A stretch of DNA of 11,088 bases from an uncultured Acetatifactor sp. (GTDB taxonomy: Bacteria > Bacillota > Clostridia > Lachnospirales > Lachnospiraceae). The stretch lies in the NCBI GenBank assembly GCA_934394515.1, contig CAKRRU010000086.1, positions 1 through 11,088 of the forward strand, in the 5' to 3' direction. The position numbers and the translations under genes were made by a program. Shown in pieces: positions 7,251 through 11,088 of this stretch (position 1 is its first letter; every line of letters starts with the position of its first letter). The notes beneath the pieces were generated by a model. That model saw nothing but the letters and a program-made list of their open reading frames with translations, made no database searches and had not been told where the DNA came from.

Positions 7251-7276
7251 ATGTGAAAATTTTTCTTCACATTATA
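7251..7276 (-). promoter_or_regulatory. Putative promoter and overlapping dyad for the dehydrogenase gene
   Basis: A perfect TATAAT lies at 7276-7271 on the minus strand, without a good -35 box. ATGTGAA (7251-7257) and TTCACAT (7266-7272) form an inverted repeat with an 8-base spacer that overlaps this -10 and the expected transcription start. It could be a repressor operator or a 5' RNA hairpin. A separate 10-bp palindrome TGTGCGCACA lies at 7227-7236. Confidence 0.45.
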
Positions 7277-7407
7277 TTCTCACTTCTTACCTCAAATCAT
7301 CTACACAATCATTCACGTATCCATGATTATGTCAGCAAATATTGCATTCGTCTTACATGCAAACTGTCGTACAAGAATTTCTCTGAAAAATTTTTCTTGT
7401 ATTTCAT

Positions 7408-7446
7408 ACAAAAATAACTTTGCCAGGAGAAATCTCCGGACAAAGT
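7408..7446 (-). terminator. Rho-independent terminator of spoVAC
   Basis: Arms 7417-7429 and 7434-7446 pair over 13 positions with one mismatch and one G-U pair on the minus strand, around a 4-base loop. They are followed on the minus strand by TATTTTTGT. It lies about 100 bases after the spoVAC stop. Confidence 0.75.
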
Positions 7447-7541
7447 CATTCTACACTTTTTCTTATTTCATTTCAACATGGCCGTGCACATATTCCGGCG
7501 GCACTGTGTACCCTGCCTTGACTCTTAAGAAGTTATTGCAG

Positions 7542-8126
7542 TTATCCTATTGATCCGATGCCGATTCCGAGCAACTGCAGCACCCAGCAGATCAGCCCCA
7601 GCACCCAGCTTGCAAAGATTCCGTACAGGATCACAGGTCCCGCAATGGTAAAAATCTTACAGCCAATACCGAAGACCTGCCCTTCCTTCCGGTACTCCAC
7701 TGCGGGCGCTGTCACGGAATTAGCGAATCCGGTGATCGGTACCAGGGCACCGGCACCTCCCCATTTGGCGATCTTCGGATAGATATGGAGTGCCGTAAGC
7801 ACTACAGACAAAAACACAAGAATCAGTGAGCACCAGCTTCCGGAGGTCTGCGGGTCCATCCCCAGCACATTACCGGTATAATTGAGGATGCCTTGTCCGA
7901 TACAACAGATGATGCCTCCGGTTAAAAATGCTTTTCCCATCTGTGCCCAGAGATTATGGGTCGGCGTGACGGATTTGACATACTGTTCATATTCCTGCTT
8001 CTGCTGTGCGTCCGGCTGTACCGACGTTACTGTAGACTGTGTCCCCCTGCCCTGCGGTGTTTCCCGCTCATTACGTGAACTGCCCTTTCCATTACTGCCA
8101 TTCTCACCTGCAATATCCTGTCTCAT
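7542..8126 (-). CDS. spoVAC: Stage V sporulation protein AC (SpoVAC), solitary
   Basis: SpoVAC is an inner-membrane protein of the channel that moves dipicolinic acid into the forespore and out at germination. This 194-residue protein shows the family pattern: YEQYVKSVTPTHNLW (46-60), a first membrane segment near 66-84, a second near 98-116, the conserved GGAGALVPITGFANSV stretch (123-138), and APAVEYRKEGQVFGIG (140-155). A C-terminal hydrophobic stretch of about 158-190 follows. It is longer than typical SpoVAC (about 150 residues) because of a polar N-terminal tail of about 45 residues rich in G, S, N, Q and R. The start at ATG 8126 is uncertain: upstream GGTAGG is very close, and a TTG at 8156 would add ten basic residues. 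spoVAD and spoVAE, normally next to it, are absent. A forespore sigma-G promoter was looked for; only a CATAATA at 8355-8349 without a good -35 was seen. Confidence 0.92.
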   Translation of the reverse strand: MRQDIAGENGSNGKGSSRNERETPQGRGTQSTVTSVQPDAQQKQEYEQYVKSVTPTHNLWAQMGKAFLTGGIICCIGQGILNYTGNVLGMDPQTSGSWCSLILVFLSVVLTALHIYPKIAKWGGAGALVPITGFANSVTAPAVEYRKEGQVFGIGCKIFTIAGPVILYGIFASWVLGLICWVLQLLGIGIGSIG

Positions 8127-8470
8127 ACGCCTACCACGCCTTTCCCGCTTTTTCAAAATATCCGTTCACTAAGCCTGCACTTCAAAGCATCACAAAATCG
8201 TGAGCCTTAAAATGCAACTGTGCTTGTTCCTTCTGCCATTGTTTGGCTTTGGATAACTTCTGCTTGCATGATTTATATGATGACAGAATACCCGTTTTTC
8301 TCTGTTTTATGCATCCGGCATTCCATACCTGACATCTTTCGGCATTCCTATTATGCTTCCGAAATCCGGTAAAATTGCCACATCACAATGGGAAGATTAC
8401 CCTATTTTATGTTTTCCGTTATTTTCCGTCGATTCCTTGGTATTTTTTCGATTGTAGGCAGTTACAGTAT

Positions 8471-8499
8471 TTGACGTTTTCTCCTATTCATGTAATAAT
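8471..8499 (+). promoter_or_regulatory. Sigma-A-type promoter of the clostripain-like lipoprotein gene
   Basis: TTGACG (8471-8476) and AATAAT (8494-8499) are separated by 17 bases, with TG at 8491-8492 giving an extended -10. Transcription would start near 8506 and leave a leader of about 170 bases. Confidence 0.7.
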
Positions 8500-8509
8500 G
8501 AATTCAATC

Positions 8510-8627
8510 TGCGAAATTCATTTTCGCAAAAACACAGAGATGTCCGGACATAACCGCCCGGTATCTCAACATTTTTATGAGGGAGCGTATTGTACGAAAA
8601 CACAGTTTTCATACACAAGTTTTGTGT
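8510..8627 (+). other. Hairpin-rich 5' leader of the peptidase gene
   Basis: Four small dyads follow one another in the predicted leader: TGCGAAA/TTTCGCA (8510-8528), the perfect palindrome ATGTCCGGACAT (8540-8551), GAAAAC/GTTTTC (8596-8610), and ACACAA/TTGTGT (8613-8627). No known riboswitch consensus was recognised. None is followed by a T-run, so attenuation is not evident. Some of these could be protein-binding DNA sites instead. Confidence 0.45.
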
Positions 8628-8675
8628 CGGTGTGTACCTGACCGCGGCTTGCTATACGCAGAAATGAGGATAAGT

Positions 8676-10805
8676 ATGAAAAGAAGTACCCGGAAGAAAC
8701 TACAGACCTTTCTTAGTCTGCTGATGATCCCTGTCTTTCTGACGGGATGTCGCGTGAGGACCACTCCGATCGGCGTATTTGCGCAGATCATGGAGTATGC
8801 ATCAAATGCCGGGATCAGTTCTTCCCAGTCCTCTTCGTCTCACGACGCACACCATTCCGAACCGTCTTCCACGCCACTGCCGCAGACAGACTATGATTCT
8901 TTAGATTCTACAGGCACCGTGCAGACGATCATGGTCTATATGGTCGGATCCGATCTGGAATCCGCTTACGGCAATGCCAGTCTGGATCTGGACGAGATGG
9001 AAGCAGCCGGCGTGGATACCGCTCACAACAATATTCTGGTCTATGCGGGCGGTGCTTCCGAATGGTGGGATCGTGGTTTATCCGGTGAGGAATGCACCGT
9101 GCTCTTACTGACTGAGGACGGTTTTGTCCCCGTAGATACTTATCCGGCGGAAAATATGGGTGATCCGCTGACCTTAAGCAGTTTTATGAACTACGGTTTT
9201 GATTTCTTCCCTGCCGATTCCTATAGTCTGATCCTCTGGGATCACGGCGGCGGTCCGGTACTCGGCTACGGTGTGGATGAGAATTACCGGGATCTGCTGA
9301 CACTGGATGAATTGTCAGAGGCATTGGGGGATTCCGTCGGTGCCCACATGGCGAAACTGGAGTGGGTGGGATTTGATGCCTGCCTGATGAGTTCTCTGGA
9401 AGTAGCTTCCGTGATGGCTCCTTATGCGAATTATCTGATTGCTTCCCAGGAGACAGAGCCCGGCTGGGGGTGGAACTATGATTTCCTGTCCGACCTCTCC
9501 GACGAAGTCATTCCGGGAGACAAGATGGGCGAATCCATCATAGATTCTTACATGAGCTACGGAGAATATGTATTTGATCGTTATCCCAGACTTTATTCCG
9601 ATCTGACGCTCTCCTGCATTGATTTGAACGCTTATGCCGATGCGGAGGAAGCATTGAATACTTATTTTGCGGAACTGGATACTTCTCTGAATGTGAAGAA
9701 CTTCCCCGGACTGGTACGTAATCGTGCCCGTGTCAGAGACTTCGGCAGCTATTCTTCAGATATGAATTACGGCATGGTGGACGTCCTGCATCTGTTAGAA
9801 CTTTTGGGCGGCAATTCCGATACAGCTAAGGCCGCTGCTTCCGCTGTGGAAGATTGTATCGTTTACTCCGATACAAATATGGAAAATGCCGGCGGCGTAT
9901 CCATCTGCTATCCTTACCAGACCGATGAGGACTATCGTGATGCCTGTATCAAAATGCAGGAGTATCTGGATTTTGCTCCGGATTATACCAGATTTTTGCA
10001 GGATTTCTATGCCATTCAAAATGGTGACACCCTGTTGGCAGATCGAGGGATCTCAGACGCTGAGACTACCGTAACGACCGAAAATAACGGCACGTATGAC
10101 GAATCCGACATCACACTGCAGCTTACCCCCGAACAGCAGGAAAATTTTGCTTCCGGCGGATACTATATTCTCTGCAAAGCAAAAGAAGAAGGTTATATTA
10201 CCACGGAAGAAGATCCCCGAGCCGATGAGATGTATCTCTATATCCAGGGCAGTAAAGGTGTCACTCTGGATGAGAACGGTGTACTTCATGCCGCTTACAA
10301 AAACAATACCGTCTATATGCAGGATAAGGACGGATTATCCGACATTCCCATGATTCTGAACGAAACTGACATCAGCGATGTGGAAAACCGTTATTTGTCT
10401 TATGTGGTTTTGATGAATTTCGACAACTGGGAATCCAAAGCGGTACAATTACAGCTCGTAGTCAACGATGCATATCCTGACGGCATTCTCCGAAATGCAA
10501 TTCCGATCGACAATGATGAAGACGACTTGCAAAGCGCCAGTAAGCAGCTGATCGATCTCGATGACTATTCCGTTATGTCCGTTGCTGCGCGCTGCAGCTA
10601 CGTGACCCGCGATGATAATGGTAATCTCCTGGATTTCTTCGACTGGGAAAAATCCGAATGGATGATGGGATTTGAGGTGGATCTGACCTCCGATTACAAG
10701 ACTGTGATACAGCCATTGGAGCGACCGGAGAACTATGTATGTGTCTTCTTCATGAAGGACTCACAGGGGAATGTGTCTTACTCAGAGATGATTCCGTTGA
10801 AGTGA
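8676..10805 (+). CDS. Secreted lipoprotein, peptidase C11 (clostripain) family
   Basis: This 709-residue protein begins with a lipoprotein signal (basic KRSTRKK, hydrophobic core, LTGC lipobox, lipidated C25). A Ser/His/Pro-rich linker (about 48-70) should hold the enzyme off the membrane. The C11 domain starts near 82 (TIMVYMVGSDLES). The catalytic His is H190 in LILWDHGGG and the catalytic Cys is C236 in GFDACLM; both motifs are intact. Family members cleave after Arg or Lys and often self-activate, but the specificity here is not proven. The C-terminal region of about 480-709 is acidic and strand-rich with no recognised fold, possibly a binding or inhibitory domain. The ATG at 8676 is chosen because GAGGA lies 7 bases upstream and the signal peptide starts there; an ATG at 8577 would bury the signal 33 residues in. 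It is monocistronic in view. Surface protein degradation is the likely role. Confidence 0.93.
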   Translation: MKRSTRKKLQTFLSLLMIPVFLTGCRVRTTPIGVFAQIMEYASNAGISSSQSSSSHDAHHSEPSSTPLPQTDYDSLDSTGTVQTIMVYMVGSDLESAYGNASLDLDEMEAAGVDTAHNNILVYAGGASEWWDRGLSGEECTVLLLTEDGFVPVDTYPAENMGDPLTLSSFMNYGFDFFPADSYSLILWDHGGGPVLGYGVDENYRDLLTLDELSEALGDSVGAHMAKLEWVGFDACLMSSLEVASVMAPYANYLIASQETEPGWGWNYDFLSDLSDEVIPGDKMGESIIDSYMSYGEYVFDRYPRLYSDLTLSCIDLNAYADAEEALNTYFAELDTSLNVKNFPGLVRNRARVRDFGSYSSDMNYGMVDVLHLLELLGGNSDTAKAAASAVEDCIVYSDTNMENAGGVSICYPYQTDEDYRDACIKMQEYLDFAPDYTRFLQDFYAIQNGDTLLADRGISDAETTVTTENNGTYDESDITLQLTPEQQENFASGGYYILCKAKEEGYITTEEDPRADEMYLYIQGSKGVTLDENGVLHAAYKNNTVYMQDKDGLSDIPMILNETDISDVENRYLSYVVLMNFDNWESKAVQLQLVVNDAYPDGILRNAIPIDNDEDDLQSASKQLIDLDDYSVMSVAARCSYVTRDDNGNLLDFFDWEKSEWMMGFEVDLTSDYKTVIQPLERPENYVCVFFMKDSQGNVSYSEMIPLK

Positions 10806-10812
10806 ATTGAGA

Positions 10813-10836
10813 GTTAGTCAATGATCATTGGCTAAC
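10813..10836. repeat. 24-bp palindrome just after the peptidase gene
   Basis: The two 12-base halves match except for one symmetric position, which becomes a T-G pair on either strand; the centre is CAATGATCATTG and the ends are GTTAG and CTAAC. It lies 8 bases past the stop of the peptidase gene. There is no T-run, so it may be a weak or factor-dependent 3' end, or a protein-binding site. Confidence 0.6.
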
Positions 10837-10841
10837 CGGAC

Positions 10842-11086
10842 GAACTCCCGGAACGAACAGAAGGGCTCTCTTTCAGTTGTAAGGTCTACGAGTGTGAATT
10901 TTCTAAGAAAAGTGATTCAGCGGTTCTAAGCCGGACGGGGCCGCCTACACGCGCCGTCCATGGCGCGAATCGGCTGACGCGGACATCGTGTCCGCTTTCC
11001 CCCTGTCTTTCTACACTTTTCAAGAAAATATCAACACTCTCCGACAAACAACTGAAAGAGAGCCCTTCTGTCCGTCCCGGGAGTTC
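10842..11086. repeat. 245-bp long inverted repeat element with structured GC-rich core
   Basis: Outer arms 10842-10880 and 11048-11086 match at 37 of 39 positions as inverted copies. The similarity continues with small gaps to 10914 and from 11014, giving 73-base arms. The 99-base centre is GC-rich and holds a perfect 7-bp hairpin with TCG loop (10979-10995), a 6-bp hairpin (10950-10967) and a longer bulged stem (10917-10926 with 10967-10977). No coding frame with a ribosome binding site is visible. The element could be a miniature inverted-repeat mobile element, a structured RNA, or a dispersed intergenic repeat. The right edge touches the window end, so the true boundary and any target duplication cannot be judged. 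Confidence 0.9.
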
Positions 11087-11088
11087 TG

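Larger units (their letters stand above)
7177..7541. other. 365-base intergenic region between spoVAC and the dehydrogenase gene
   Basis: This region holds the terminator of spoVAC at 7408-7446 and the dehydrogenase promoter dyad at 7251-7276. It also has an inverted pair ACAAGAA/TTCTTGT with an adjacent small hairpin (TTGTAT/ATACAA, 7397-7411). A short minus-strand open frame at 7463-7546 directly after spoVAC reads like protein but has no credible start; see findings. No full gene is visible. Confidence 0.75.
8127..8675. other. 549-base divergent intergenic region
   Basis: This region lies between spoVAC (leftward) and the clostripain-like gene (rightward). The right third holds the plus-strand promoter at 8471-8499 and a leader with several hairpins (8510-8627). 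The left two thirds (8127-8470) show no convincing gene, RNA or terminator; the only repetition is CGGCATTCC near 8309 and again near 8339. A plus-strand frame upstream of 8676 is open but lacks a suitable start. Confidence 0.7.

Noticed and set aside
8349..8355. Sigma-G promoter for spoVAC (CATAATA on the minus strand)
   Set aside because: There is no acceptable -35 sequence at the right distance, and it lies more than 220 bases from the start codon.
8577..10805. Peptidase start at ATG 8577
   Set aside because: It would put 33 residues before a clear lipoprotein signal peptide; the ATG at 8676 has its own ribosome binding site.

Overview
The window looks like a chromosomal segment from a spore-forming Firmicute, most probably a Lachnospiraceae-type Clostridium relative. 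The evidence is a SpoVAC-type spore membrane protein, AGGAGG-type ribosome binding sites, a MarR-controlled heterodimeric ABC exporter, a clostripain-family lipoprotein and a moderate base composition. The genus cannot be fixed from the sequence alone. Six convincing protein genes are visible, plus an unusually repeat-rich set of intergenic regions. No rRNA, tRNA, CRISPR array, transposase or phage gene is visible.

Layout, left to right. Positions 1-186 are a 51-bp tandem repeat array that is cut by the window edge. A minus-strand terminator follows at 229-270. From 4650 down to 344 on the minus strand lies a likely three-gene operon: a MarR repressor, an ABC half-transporter with a degenerate ATPase site, and its partner with a canonical ATPase site. 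The last two share one base in a TAATG junction. The marR promoter is overlapped by two copies of GTTAG-N4-CTAAC, the expected layout for autorepression of a drug- or toxin-responsive exporter. Divergent from it at 4959-5744 (+) is an AT-rich gene for a 261-residue protein with a putative PD-(D/E)XK-type nuclease core. It is followed by a striking 226-bp symmetric array of four related repeat units, two facing right and two facing left.

The centre (6115-8126, minus strand) carries a glycerol-1-phosphate-dehydrogenase-like enzyme of the Fe-ADH/AraM family and a solitary spoVAC with its own terminator. A 549-base divergent intergenic region holds a good plus-strand promoter and a hairpin-rich leader. 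The leader serves a large gene (8676-10805, +) for a secreted lipoprotein of the C11 (clostripain) cysteine peptidase family with a visible His-Cys dyad.

The right edge (10842-11086) holds a 245-bp element. Its 73-base arms are inverted copies of each other and enclose a GC-rich core with several internal stems. It could be a miniature mobile element, a long structured RNA, or a member of a genome-wide intergenic repeat family. Together with the other two arrays it gives three non-coding repeat systems in 11 kb. These, and the atypical nuclease-like protein beside one of them, are the parts most likely to be undescribed. The exporter operon, dehydrogenase, SpoVAC and peptidase are recognisable members of known families.
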